DNA of 64,000 bases from Acinetobacter suaedae (GTDB lineage Bacteria > Pseudomonadota > Gammaproteobacteria > Pseudomonadales > Moraxellaceae), in assembly GCF_008630915.1 (NCBI RefSeq), contig NZ_CP043909.1, positions 2,790,001-2,854,000 of the forward strand, read 5' to 3'. The translations under genes were made by a program, and so were the position numbers. The notes under the pieces are model-generated. The model was not told the origin of the DNA. It saw nothing but the letters and a program-made list of their open reading frames with translations, and searched no databases. Below, piece after piece: positions 30,748 to 39,530 of this stretch. How positions within the stretch are numbered: the stretch's first letter is position 1; each line of letters starts with the position of its first letter.

Positions 30748-31122
30748 TTAGTGCGAATAATACTTATGCCCTTGGTCACGTAACGTAGCAATTTTTTTGC
30801 CTTGTTGCTTTGCTTCATCTAGCTTACCAGCTTGAACAAGCGCTTTTGCTTTATCAATTTCGACAATAATTTGCTCAAATAAATCCGTTGAGCTTGGCAC
30901 TTTGTCAGAAGTATGTGCAGCCAGCTTAAACTGTTTTGAATTTACAGCTGCACCGCGCATATTATTTAATGCGGCCGTTGCATCTTGTGGATTTTTAGCT
31001 TGATTAAACACTTTATAATTTTTGCCAAGCGTTTTCATATCATCTGCAAGACTCGCAGCCATAACAGCACTACTGAGTGAAAAAGATGATACTAAAATGA
31101 TTGTGGCTAAAGTTCTTTTCAT
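30748..31122 (-). CDS. cybC: Cytochrome b562 family protein
   Basis: I choose M at 31122 (MKRTLATII), 124 residues, which leaves a normal signal peptide cleaved after VMA. The frame is open upstream to 31275, but that would bury the signal. The mature protein is a four-helix bundle like E. coli cytochrome b562: the axial Met lies in ADDMKTLGKNYKVF (aligned with ADLEDNMETL) and the axial His in the C-terminal RDQGHKYY. Heme b is therefore expected to bind in the periplasm. Function is electron transfer of unknown partner. Confidence 0.85.
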   Translation of the reverse strand: MKRTLATIILVSSFSLSSAVMAASLADDMKTLGKNYKVFNQAKNPQDATAALNNMRGAAVNSKQFKLAAHTSDKVPSSTDLFEQIIVEIDKAKALVQAGKLDEAKQQGKKIATLRDQGHKYYSH

Positions 31123-31210
31123 CATCAGGATATCCCTAATAAAAACTGTGGCTATTCTCGGTTTTGCGCAGATCCATCGACCACCTAAGCTCAACAAGCT
31201 CAAATGTCTA

Positions 31211-31268
31211 TGCCGTTTTAGCATACATAAAAAATGCAACGATTTCGTTGCATTTTGATAAAACGGCA
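31211..31268. repeat. Nested palindrome between cybC and coaBC
   Basis: An outer inverted repeat TGCCGTTTTA (31211-31220) / TAAAACGGCA (31259-31268) encloses an inner one AAAATGCAACGA (31231-31242) / TCGTTGCATTTT (31245-31256). The inner hairpin followed by U on the minus strand is probably the coaBC terminator. The outer arms make a large cruciform-type structure. Confidence 0.7.
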
Positions 31269-31281
31269 AAGTCAAGTTACT

Positions 31282-32535
31282 CTATTTTTGCAGTAACGCA
31301 TCATGGATAGCTTCAACCAATTGTTGTGATATTTCTTGCTTAGACGCTTTCTCTAACTCACGTTTCTCTAGATGATAGGATTGCGCGAAGAATACGGTCA
31401 TCGCATTTTCATCAGAAGCAAAACCAATATCAGGGCGAGAAACATCGTTACATGCAATCATATCGAGCTTTTTAGCAACCAACTTCCCTGCTGCATATTC
31501 TTCCACATTACGTGTTTCCGCAGCAAAGCCCACCATGAAGGGACGCTGTTGTTGCTGTGCAATCGTCGCAACAATATCCGGATTTTTCACCAACGATACT
31601 GCCAGCTCATCACCCGCTTTTTTGATTTTATGCTCAGCTACTTCAGCCACACGATAATCCGCAACTGCCGCAGTCGCAATAAAGATATCGCAGCCTTCTT
31701 CAAGCTGATTCATACTGGCATCTAACATTTGCATTGCAGATTTTACATTAATTCGCTCTACACCATTTGGGGTATCTAAACTGACTGGCCCCGCCACCAA
31801 CGTTACTTTTGCGCCCGCAGCATAGCATGCGGCTGCCAAAGCAAAGCCCATTTTACCCGTACTATGATTTGAAATATAACGTACAGGATCAATCGCTTCA
31901 CGCGTTGGTCCTGCAGTAATGGTGACGCGTTTTCCTGCCAGTAAACCAAACTTTTCCGCAATCGCACGTTGTGCTTTATGGAAGTAAGCAGCGACTTGTC
32001 TTGCCAAGTCCTCTGGTTCAGGCATACGCCCTAAACCTACATCACCGCAAGCTTGCTCACCTGCATCAGGCATAATGACATGCACGCCATCTTCAACCAA
32101 AGTTTGCAAATTACGCTGAGTCGCTTTTGCCGCCCACATCTGCTGGTTCATTGCAGGCGCTACCCAAACAGGTGCTTTGGTTGCTAAATATAATGTGCTG
32201 AGCAAATCATCAGCTAAACCATTTGCAAATTTTGCGATCGTGTCACAACTTGCAGGTGCGACCAACACTAAATCTGCCCAACGCGCCAATTCGATATGCC
32301 CCATACCTGCTTCAGCTTCTGGATCAAGTAGCTCTGTATGTACAGGATTACCTGAAAGTGCCTGAAAGGTTAATGGCGTAATAAAAGCTTGTGCGCCATG
32401 TGTCATGACCACACGGACATCAAAACCAAAGTCTTTTAAACGACGTACCAAAATGGCACTTTTATAGGCAGCAATGCCGCCAGTAACCGCCAATATAATG
32501 TTTTTATGAGGAATAACACTAAGATCGAAGCTCAC
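31282..32535 (-). CDS. coaBC: Bifunctional phosphopantothenoylcysteine synthetase/decarboxylase
   Basis: CoaBC makes 4'-phosphopantetheine from phosphopantothenate and Cys for coenzyme A. The 417 residues start at GTG. The N-terminal flavoprotein half (CoaC) has TGGIAAYKSA, the active-site His-containing segment and the PAMNQQMW clamp. The C-terminal half (CoaB) has ITAGPTREAIDPVRYISNHSTGKMG and the lysine/DIFIATAAVADYR core. It is divergent from radC. Confidence 0.97.
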   Translation of the reverse strand: MSFDLSVIPHKNIILAVTGGIAAYKSAILVRRLKDFGFDVRVVMTHGAQAFITPLTFQALSGNPVHTELLDPEAEAGMGHIELARWADLVLVAPASCDTIAKFANGLADDLLSTLYLATKAPVWVAPAMNQQMWAAKATQRNLQTLVEDGVHVIMPDAGEQACGDVGLGRMPEPEDLARQVAAYFHKAQRAIAEKFGLLAGKRVTITAGPTREAIDPVRYISNHSTGKMGFALAAACYAAGAKVTLVAGPVSLDTPNGVERINVKSAMQMLDASMNQLEEGCDIFIATAAVADYRVAEVAEHKIKKAGDELAVSLVKNPDIVATIAQQQQRPFMVGFAAETRNVEEYAAGKLVAKKLDMIACNDVSRPDIGFASDENAMTVFFAQSYHLEKRELEKASKQEISQQLVEAIHDALLQK

Positions 32536-32649
32536 AAACAGGATACCTTGCTGTTGCAGTGGCGCTCACAATAGCATTAAATACGATCAGACCCAAGTGA
32601 TGGGTTTTTAAAAAGTCATAAACACAATAAAATCAAAGTGAATTTAACA

Positions 32650-33384
32650 ATGAATCAATCTATTAAGCAGTCCATCAAAGCATGGCCTGAACAAGAACGA
32701 CCAAGAGAGCGTTTATTATTTCAAGGGGCTCAAAGTTTATCCGATGCAGAACTTCTTGCGATTTTTTTACGTTCAGGTTCTAAACAACATTCCGCAGTTG
32801 AACTAGCGCGCATCCTCATTCAACACTTTGGTGGGCTGAATCCTATTTTTGATGCCTCACTTGAAGATTTATCCCAATTCAATGGCATCGCCTCCACTAA
32901 ATATGCCCAGCTCATGGCAGTAAAAGAACTTGGACGGCGCTATTTAAACAATCATTTTCAACAACAACGACTTTGTCTGGATACCTCTAGTCTGGTACTC
33001 GACTATTTACGCTATGAATTGATGGGTGAAAAACAAGAAGTCTTTGCGGTACTGTGTTTAGATGCTGAGTTAAGGAAGTTACATTTCAAGAAATTGTTTT
33101 TTGGCTCACATCATTCGTGTAGTGTTTCATTGAATCAAACACTACGTTATGTATTACAACAACAAGCCTGCCAAATCGTGGTTGCGCATAATCATCCCTA
33201 TGGAATTGCTCATCCTTCAACTGAAGATCTTTACCTTACACAACAGCTCAAACAAGCGTGTAAATTACTTGAAATCCATCTGATCGATCACTTTATTATT
33301 TCGCCTGAAAGCTATTTTTCTTTTTCTGAGCAACAACTACTCAACCCTACTAAAATCAAGCAATCTGATCTTGACAAAGAGTAA
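32650..33384 (+). CDS. radC: RadC family JAB-domain protein
   Basis: I prefer ATG 32650 (AAAGTGA 8 bases upstream) to GTG 32638. The 244 residues begin with helix-hairpin-helix-like sequence (LSDAELLAIFLRSGS) and end with the MPN/JAMM metal site: HNHPYGIAHPSTEDLYLT, which fits HxHx7SxxD, and an upstream Glu. The family is widespread and often called DNA repair protein, but its catalytic role is unsettled. Divergent from coaBC, as in many proteobacteria. Confidence 0.93.
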   Translation: MNQSIKQSIKAWPEQERPRERLLFQGAQSLSDAELLAIFLRSGSKQHSAVELARILIQHFGGLNPIFDASLEDLSQFNGIASTKYAQLMAVKELGRRYLNNHFQQQRLCLDTSSLVLDYLRYELMGEKQEVFAVLCLDAELRKLHFKKLFFGSHHSCSVSLNQTLRYVLQQQACQIVVAHNHPYGIAHPSTEDLYLTQQLKQACKLLEIHLIDHFIISPESYFSFSEQQLLNPTKIKQSDLDKE

Positions 33385-33428
33385 AGCAAACGAGAATATC
33401 AACTGATAAAATTAATGATCCAAATAAC

Positions 33429-34340
33429 ATGATTGTTCGTGACCAGCCCAGTATTTTTAAAGTTTTATTTTCGTGGCGTGGGACGATTTTACCTAAAATT
33501 TTACCCTCACTCGGCTTTGTTATGCTGGTCTCAGCCATCATCGGTGGTATTGAGTATGTCAATTTATACCGCTTTCCTGAAATTCCGTTAGTTGGCTTCA
33601 CTCTAATCGGCGTCGTACTCTCGATTTTCCTTGGTTTCAAGAATAGTGCTTGTTATGAACGTTGGTGGGAAGCGCGTAAACTGTGGGGTGTATTAATTGC
33701 CACAGCTCGGCATTTCGATCGTGATTGTCGTGTTCTAACCCAAGCGCGTCGTGAACGTGTAATCCAAAATGTGATTGTGTTTGCCAACGTTTTACGTGAC
33801 CGTTTACGTCATCAAACTGCCAATCCTACAGAGCTGACTGAAACAAGTGGTTTAAGTCCGCAAGCGCTTACTCAACTCTATCAACAACAAAATGCGCCGC
33901 AGTACACACTCAGCTTAATCCAATGGGAGCTTTTACAAGCACTCAAAGAAGGCGAAATCACAGATATTATTTATACTCAAATGAATCAACATGTAGCAGC
34001 ATTAAGTGAAATGCAGACAGGCTGTGATCGTATTGCGAATACCCCGATTCCATTTGCGTATTCTGTTTTACTGAATCGCACGGTGTATTTTTTCTGTGTC
34101 ATGTTGCCGTTTAGCTTAGGCTCGTTATTAGGCTTAGTCACACCTCTTTTAGTTGGAATCTTGGCTTATACTTTTCTCGGTTTGGATGCATTAAGTACAG
34201 AAATCGAAGAACCCTTTGGTACACAAAGCAATGACTTACCATTAGATGCAATGGTACGTAACATTGAAATCGAGCTACTCGGTACTTTAGGTCGTCCGAC
34301 TCCACCGCCGATTCAGGCACATGATCATAATTTATTATGA
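33429..34340 (+). CDS. Bestrophin-like (YneE) membrane channel protein
   Basis: The 303 residues match bacterial bestrophins, chloride/cation channels of the inner membrane: MIVRDQPSIFKVLFSWRGTI at the start, membrane helices near 21-42 and 53-74, the characteristic NSACYERWWEARKLWG, and two helices in the C-terminal half (YFFCVMLPFSLGSLLGLV). The acidic EIEEPFGTQSNDLPLDAM is the conserved calcium-clasp-like region of eukaryotic bestrophins. The stop overlaps the end of the converging PHP gene by 6 bases. Confidence 0.9.
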   Translation: MIVRDQPSIFKVLFSWRGTILPKILPSLGFVMLVSAIIGGIEYVNLYRFPEIPLVGFTLIGVVLSIFLGFKNSACYERWWEARKLWGVLIATARHFDRDCRVLTQARRERVIQNVIVFANVLRDRLRHQTANPTELTETSGLSPQALTQLYQQQNAPQYTLSLIQWELLQALKEGEITDIIYTQMNQHVAALSEMQTGCDRIANTPIPFAYSVLLNRTVYFFCVMLPFSLGSLLGLVTPLLVGILAYTFLGLDALSTEIEEPFGTQSNDLPLDAMVRNIEIELLGTLGRPTPPPIQAHDHNLL

Positions 34341-35210
34341 TGTTGGATATTTAAATTGCTCCCAAACACCTCGTTGCCCTTCTTTAACTCGAGGTGTTTG
34401 TCCTAATTTAATCCAAGGCATATTGTCGCCATGAAAATCACTACCAATCGATACCGCTAAATCACATTGCTGAATCATTCGATCCACCATTTGTCGAGTC
34501 GAAGCTGGTTCTATACTTGGTGGCAACTCAACAGCATCACCACCGCTTGCAGCAAATAACTCAATCAGATAGCGGATATTGGTCGCAGAAAGATCATAAC
34601 GTGTTGGGTGTGCTAACACGGCAAAGCCCTGACTGGCATGAATCACATCGATGGTTTCTTTTAATCCAACGCCATCAAACTTAACAAATGCTTTTTTGCC
34701 TTCTTTGAGAAAGCGATCAAATGCTTGTTGAGGGCGGCTCACGATATTCTTTTCGACCAAGGTTTTGGCAATATGTGTTCGTGTTACGCGATCCGCATGT
34801 CCATCAACTTTGGCAATCACCTCAGGATAAATATCAAAACCAATACATTTTTCCAATAAATCACAAATGACTTTTGCACGTTCGGCACGCACTTTCTTCT
34901 GCTGTTCCAGCAGTTCCCTGATTGGGGTTTCATCCTGCATATTCAAAGCGACAATATGCACCCCATAACTCTTTTTGGTATTTGGTCTAGACCATTGGCT
35001 TGATACCTCTACACCTGAAATCAGCCGAATATCATGATCTTGAGCATGCTCATCAAGATAACGCTGCGCCCGCGTTAAACCATCCATTGTGTCATGGTCA
35101 GTCACCGCTAAAGTATGAATTTTTAAATCCACAGCGGCTTGTACCAATTGCTCAGGAGAGTAGGTTCCATCTGAAATGAGCGTATGTGTATGTAAATCGA
35201 CACCGAACAT
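34335..35210 (-). CDS. PHP-domain 5'-3' exoribonuclease (RNase AM/TrpH type)
   Basis: The 291-residue PHP protein opens MFGVDLHTHTLISDGTYSPEQLVQ, giving two metal-binding His residues, then VTDHDTMDGL. Later metal ligands are in VLAHPTRYD and GSDFHGD. YciV/RNase AM enzymes trim 5' ends of rRNA precursors and short RNAs; this activity is inferred from family. Divergent from yciB with 45 bases between. Confidence 0.9.
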   Translation of the reverse strand: MFGVDLHTHTLISDGTYSPEQLVQAAVDLKIHTLAVTDHDTMDGLTRAQRYLDEHAQDHDIRLISGVEVSSQWSRPNTKKSYGVHIVALNMQDETPIRELLEQQKKVRAERAKVICDLLEKCIGFDIYPEVIAKVDGHADRVTRTHIAKTLVEKNIVSRPQQAFDRFLKEGKKAFVKFDGVGLKETIDVIHASQGFAVLAHPTRYDLSATNIRYLIELFAASGGDAVELPPSIEPASTRQMVDRMIQQCDLAVSIGSDFHGDNMPWIKLGQTPRVKEGQRGVWEQFKYPTS

Positions 35211-35255
35211 GGTTTGTATTATGCTATCTGACCTATTTCATCACTGTACTGTAAC

Positions 35256-35867
35256 ATGAAAGCGTTGCTCGACTATCTCCCTCTGATTATCTTCTTCTAT
35301 TTTTATAAAACCACTGACCCTAAAGATAGTCAGCATCCATTGTTGGAATTGGTTGGCAGTACTGGCAATACCGATCAAAATCACATTCTTGTCGCAACCT
35401 GTGCCTTACTTATTTCCACATTGGTGGTGTATGGCTGCTTATTTTTATTCCAAAAATTTAAATTGGAAAAAATGCAGTGGTTTATTGTGGTCATGTCCGT
35501 CATTTTTGGTGGTATTACCTTAGCATTCAGTGATGTAACCTATATCAAATTAAAAGCGGTCATTATCAATGTCGGAATTGGTCTCGGTTTTTTGATTACC
35601 CCATTATTCAACAAAGAACGTATGCCGATTATCCAGAAAATGCTTGGCTCAGTATTGGAGCTCAGTAAAAAAGGCTGGATGAATCTAAACTGGGCATGGT
35701 GTGGTCAATTCTTCTTACTCGCAAGTTTGCATTATTTCTTCGGCTTTTTATTTTTAGATGGAAAATACTGGGGCGAATTCACTGCTTTTGGCGATATTAT
35801 CGTTTCTCTCACTTACCTTGCTGTTATACTATTTTGCTTAAGAAAGTATTTTAAAACCACCACCTAA
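35256..35867 (+). CDS. yciB: Septation-associated inner membrane protein YciB
   Basis: The 203 residues have 5-6 hydrophobic segments and the family signature MKALLDYLPLIIFFYFYK at the start, then ISTLVVYGCLFLFQKFK and the NLNWAWCGQFFLLASLHYFF segment. YciB (formerly IspA/IspZ) helps keep envelope and septum synthesis in balance. It is followed by yciI, the usual order. Confidence 0.95.
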   Translation: MKALLDYLPLIIFFYFYKTTDPKDSQHPLLELVGSTGNTDQNHILVATCALLISTLVVYGCLFLFQKFKLEKMQWFIVVMSVIFGGITLAFSDVTYIKLKAVIINVGIGLGFLITPLFNKERMPIIQKMLGSVLELSKKGWMNLNWAWCGQFFLLASLHYFFGFLFLDGKYWGEFTAFGDIIVSLTYLAVILFCLRKYFKTTT

Positions 35868-35889
35868 TTTCCGTTATTGAGCCAATGCT

Positions 35890-36192
35890 ATGCCCTATTT
35901 CGTACTCAGTTGTACTGATCGTGAAGGAACTTTAGAAAAACGTTTAGCAACACGCCCACAACATATAGAACGCCTACAAAAACTAGATGATGAAGGACGT
36001 TTGATTGCTGCTGGTGCTCACCCAATCGACCCCAATAATCCACAGGCTGGTTTTCTGGGCAGCACGATTATTGTTGAATTTGATAGCCGTGAAGCATTGG
36101 ATGTGTGGATTGAAGAAGAACCATTTTTAAAAGAAGGAATTTACGAAAGTATTGACGTAAAACCTTTTAATAAAGCTTTTCCAAAAGGGTAA
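35890..36192 (+). CDS. yciI: YciI family protein
   Basis: The 100 residues are a typical YciI (DGPF/muconolactone-like) domain: RPQHIERLQKLDDEGRLIAAG with a conserved His, the Gly-Ser-containing GFLGSTIIVEFDSREAL, and the end EGIYESIDVKPFN. The molecular role is not known; the fold is a ferredoxin-like dimer. It is 22 bases after yciB and 3 bases before the next gene. Confidence 0.93.
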   Translation: MPYFVLSCTDREGTLEKRLATRPQHIERLQKLDDEGRLIAAGAHPIDPNNPQAGFLGSTIIVEFDSREALDVWIEEEPFLKEGIYESIDVKPFNKAFPKG

Positions 36193-36195
36193 ATC

Positions 36196-36609
36196 ATGCG
36201 TATTGCACTACCAAGCTTATTCGCTCTAGGTTTACTCTTTAATACTACAGTTTGGGCTGTAGAAACAACATCGACAACAACGCCTACTGCTGGCGCATCA
36301 AGTACCACGAGACCACTCACAGCAGAACAGATTGCCAAAGCGAAACAACAGCAAGAAGCAAAAGTAAAAGCGCTGGTTCAAGATCAAGCCAATCGCTTAA
36401 AGCAACTTGAACACGCCAATCTTGAAGCCCTTGCACAAAATCAGGAATTGCAGTTAAAAAATGATAATTTAACAGTGCAAGTCCAAGTACTACAAAGTGA
36501 ACGTAGTGCTCAGATGTTCTTGTATGGTGCTATGACGATCGCGGTAGGTGTCATTCTCGGCTTTTTTATTGCTAGCTATGTTTACACCAAACGTCGCCGT
36601 CAATGGTAA
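36196..36609 (+). CDS. Exported coiled-coil protein with C-terminal membrane helix
   Basis: Function unknown. The 137 residues have a signal-type N-terminus (LPSLFALGLLFNTTVWA), a Thr/Ser-rich linker, a heptad-like Gln/Lys/Glu stretch (residues about 43-105), one membrane helix (YGAMTIAVGVILGFFIASYVY) and a basic end KRRRQW. So it is a membrane-anchored coiled coil, with the long part in the periplasm. AAAAGGG lies 6 bases before the ATG, right after yciI, and mnmC follows in 17 bases. Confidence 0.7.
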   Translation: MRIALPSLFALGLLFNTTVWAVETTSTTTPTAGASSTTRPLTAEQIAKAKQQQEAKVKALVQDQANRLKQLEHANLEALAQNQELQLKNDNLTVQVQVLQSERSAQMFLYGAMTIAVGVILGFFIASYVYTKRRRQW

Positions 36610-36626
36610 ACACAATACTGTAATTT

Positions 36627-38534
36627 ATGTCTCACTCATCAAAAATACAAACCGCTGAATTGGATTGGGAAATGGTCGATGGTATTGACCTTCCCATTTC
36701 TAAACAGTTTGGCGATGTCTACTTTTCCAAAGATAATGGTTTACTCGAAACTCGCCATGTATTTTTAAATGGCAATGATTTAAACGAGCGCCTATCACAA
36801 CTCAACGACTATCAATATTTCTGTGTGGGTGAAACGGGTTTTGGTACAGGTTTAAATATTTTAACCTTGTGGCAACTCTGGCAACAGATTCGTCCAAATA
36901 ACCACAGCCATTTACATGTCATTAGTGTAGAAAAATTTCCGCTTCGCCGAACTGATTTGATCCGAGCGCTGAATGCTTGGCCAGAGTTAGCACCTCTAGC
37001 ACAAAAACTCATTGCACAATATCCCCTGCCTATTGCAGGATGTCATCGTCTTAGTTTTCCAGAGGAAAGATTTAGCATCGATTTGTGGTTAGGTGACGCA
37101 CAAGATATTTTCCCAAATATCCCTAAAACACAAACTGTTAATGCATGGTTTCTCGATGGTTTTGCACCTTCTTGTAACCCAGACATGTGGCAAGAAAATG
37201 TGCTGAATAATATCGTACGTTTATCTGATTTTGGAACGACCTTTGCATCCTTTAGTGTAGCTGGTGTACTCAAACGAGGACTGAAACAACATGGTATTAA
37301 AATCAGTCGTCCACGTGGTTTTGGTCATAAAAGAGAAATGCTCAAAGCGATTTGGCTCGATCAAGCATCCTCGGAAACGCATTCGATCGATTCAATAAAA
37401 ACAGTCATTCATGCTCAGAATGATCAAATACCCCAGTTCACCAAACAACAGAAAATCGCAATTATCGGCGCAGGAATTGCGGGTTTAAGCACAGCATGGG
37501 CATTTGCACAGCGTGGTCATCAAATCACGATCTACGAGCAAAATGAGCCACTCTCAGGCGCATCTGGTAATCCTCTTGCCTTACTCAATCCAAAATTATG
37601 TCCAATCGAGCAGGCACATGAACATTTGATGACCTTAAGCTGGCAACATGCATTGAATTTTTATGCACGTTTCAAAGCTTTTCGAGCCATTCAAGTTGAG
37701 CAAATGGCCTTAAAGAATCCAGATGAACTGTTGCAGCTAGCCGAACAATATCCTGATCAAGTATTAACGACTCATACATCGGCTGAAATTAGGCCTCAAA
37801 CAGAATTTCCGAGTTTGACGTTACAACAAGCAGGTGCCGTGGCACCACATCAGCTCCGTGATGAAATCTTACAACATCCCAACATTGCTGTGAAAAAAGC
37901 CAAAGTTTCACGCTTAAATAGCATAGGAACACAAACCGAGCTATGGCAAGATCAACACCATCTTGCCACTGCCGATCACGTCATTGTTTGTTGCGCAAAA
38001 CAAAGTGCAGCATTGTTTGACCATTATCCTGTTTTAAAACCGATTCGTGGGCAAGTGAGCTGGGTTAAAAATACCAATCAAGCATTATCTCTTGAACAAG
38101 CCTATAGCTATGGTGGCTATTGCATGCAATTGGATTCATCACAATTGATCTTAGGTGCATCCTTTTATCCGAATCGTGATGACACTGAAGTTTTGCTTGA
38201 AGATCATGTGCATAACTACCAACTTATCCACAGTATCTTTCCAACATATGCAGAGCAACTTCCCGCAACAGATACTTGGCAAGGTCGAGCATCAGTTCGT
38301 GCACAAACTTTGGATTACTTTCCGTTGGTAGGCAAGATACAAAACGATCCATCTATTTATACGTTTGCGGGTTTAGGTTCCAAAGGTTTCTTATTTGCGC
38401 CATTATGCAGTGAAATCTTGGTAGCATTGGTATTAGGTGAACTTTGCCCTGTACCGCAAAGCCTATTGAGTAAACTCGATCCTCAACGCTTTCAAAAGAA
38501 AGCTAAAGTAAAAAAACCGTATTATTCAGGTTAA
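36627..38534 (+). CDS. mnmC: Bifunctional tRNA wobble-uridine modification enzyme MnmC
   Basis: MnmC makes 5-methylaminomethyl-2-thiouridine at U34 of tRNAs for Glu, Lys and Gln. The 635 residues have two domains. The N-terminal methyltransferase (MnmC2) has GETGFGTGLNIL and WFLDGFAPSCNPDMW. The C-terminal FAD-dependent oxidase (MnmC1) begins at IAIIGAGIAGLSTAWAFAQRG and ends with the FAD-binding FAGLGSKGFLFAPLC. Length and order match the fused gammaproteobacterial enzyme. Confidence 0.97.
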   Translation: MSHSSKIQTAELDWEMVDGIDLPISKQFGDVYFSKDNGLLETRHVFLNGNDLNERLSQLNDYQYFCVGETGFGTGLNILTLWQLWQQIRPNNHSHLHVISVEKFPLRRTDLIRALNAWPELAPLAQKLIAQYPLPIAGCHRLSFPEERFSIDLWLGDAQDIFPNIPKTQTVNAWFLDGFAPSCNPDMWQENVLNNIVRLSDFGTTFASFSVAGVLKRGLKQHGIKISRPRGFGHKREMLKAIWLDQASSETHSIDSIKTVIHAQNDQIPQFTKQQKIAIIGAGIAGLSTAWAFAQRGHQITIYEQNEPLSGASGNPLALLNPKLCPIEQAHEHLMTLSWQHALNFYARFKAFRAIQVEQMALKNPDELLQLAEQYPDQVLTTHTSAEIRPQTEFPSLTLQQAGAVAPHQLRDEILQHPNIAVKKAKVSRLNSIGTQTELWQDQHHLATADHVIVCCAKQSAALFDHYPVLKPIRGQVSWVKNTNQALSLEQAYSYGGYCMQLDSSQLILGASFYPNRDDTEVLLEDHVHNYQLIHSIFPTYAEQLPATDTWQGRASVRAQTLDYFPLVGKIQNDPSIYTFAGLGSKGFLFAPLCSEILVALVLGELCPVPQSLLSKLDPQRFQKKAKVKKPYYSG

Positions 38535-38575
38535 ATTATTATTCATTTATAACGATGACTTAAATCTGTTTTTTT

Positions 38576-38612
38576 AAATTTGCCAAAATACATAATGTAT
38601 CTTGGCAAATTT
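38576..38612. terminator. Bidirectional terminator between mnmC and a rhodanese gene
   Basis: AAATTTGCCAA (38576-38586) pairs with TTGGCAAATTT (38602-38612); T runs lie on both sides (38569-38575 complement, and 38609-38612). Confidence 0.75.
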
Positions 38613-38622
38613 TAGGGTTCTT

Positions 38623-38937
38623 TTAAGCACCTTGCTCCAAAGGCAAGCCGGCATCACGTGCTGCACGTGTTCCGCCCATGAGAACCACATATTCACGAGA
38701 ACTATCAATCCCTTCCAATAACTCTGCCGCACGTGGGGCTTTACTGCCACCACCACATAGAATATAAATCGGCTGATCCGCTGCAACTTGAGTCAAACTA
38801 TCCGCATTTAACTCAGCAATTGGACGATTCATCGCCCCTTTTACATGAGCCTCTGCATACGCTTTGGTATCTCGGACATCCCAAATGACAGCGCCTTCTG
38901 GGAACTCAAATGTTGTAATTTCTTGTTTACGGATCAT
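38623..38937 (-). CDS. Single-domain rhodanese
   Basis: I choose ATG 38937 (AAGGAG 6 bases upstream), 104 residues. The rhodanese elements are VIWDVRDTKAYAEAHVKGAMNRP and the active-site loop ILCGGGSKAPRAAELL, whose Cys carries the persulfide. No second domain. The sulfur partner is unknown. Divergent from yajQ, with its start 91 bases from the yajQ start. Confidence 0.88.
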   Translation of the reverse strand: MIRKQEITTFEFPEGAVIWDVRDTKAYAEAHVKGAMNRPIAELNADSLTQVAADQPIYILCGGGSKAPRAAELLEGIDSSREYVVLMGGTRAARDAGLPLEQGA

Positions 38938-39027
38938 TGTGCACTCCTTTGATGTAAACAACACTTGGCAAATGAAGAAAACCCCCTTAGCATCTCAGAT
39001 ATTCTTTCCCTTTGTAAAGGTCTAACC

Positions 39028-39516
39028 ATGCCTTCTTTTGATATTGTTTCTGAATTAGAGTTATTTGAAGTCAATCATGCTGTGCAAAACACACAAAAAG
39101 AGATTGGTACTCGTTTTGACTTTCGTGGACAAGACGTTTCGATTGAGTTAAATGAGAAAAATAAAGAAATTAAAATCTCAACTGAAAGTGACTTCCAATG
39201 TGAGCAAGTTTATACCATGCTTGAAAATCACTTCTACAAGCGTAAAGTAGATGTACAAGCTTTAGATCCTCAAAAAGCAACGGCTTCGGGCAAACATGTT
39301 GTTCAAGTGATCAAGCTTAAGGATGGACTTGACTCAGATACTGCAAAAAAAATTAATAAAGCCATTAAAGAAAGTGGCATCAAAGCGCAATCTTCTATCC
39401 AAGGAGACAAAATCCGTGTCACGGACAAAAAGCGCGATACTTTACAGCAAGTGATGAACTTTTTACGTGAACAACAATTTGGTCTACCACTGCAATTTAA
39501 TAATTTCAAAGACTAA
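39028..39516 (+). CDS. yajQ: YajQ family nucleotide-binding protein
   Basis: I choose ATG 39028 (MPSFDIVSELELFEVNHAVQ, with AAAGG upstream), 162 residues, the family length; a longer frame from 38965 is unsupported. YajQ proteins bind GTP/ATP or cyclic-di-GMP in some species and show two ferredoxin-like folds, seen here as IGTRFDFRGQDVSIEL and KHVVQVIKLKDGLDSDTAKKI. A link to c-di-GMP signalling is possible given the GGDEF-EAL protein, but this is inference. Confidence 0.93.
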   Translation: MPSFDIVSELELFEVNHAVQNTQKEIGTRFDFRGQDVSIELNEKNKEIKISTESDFQCEQVYTMLENHFYKRKVDVQALDPQKATASGKHVVQVIKLKDGLDSDTAKKINKAIKESGIKAQSSIQGDKIRVTDKKRDTLQQVMNFLREQQFGLPLQFNNFKD

Positions 39517-39530
39517 GCAATAGGTTCGCT

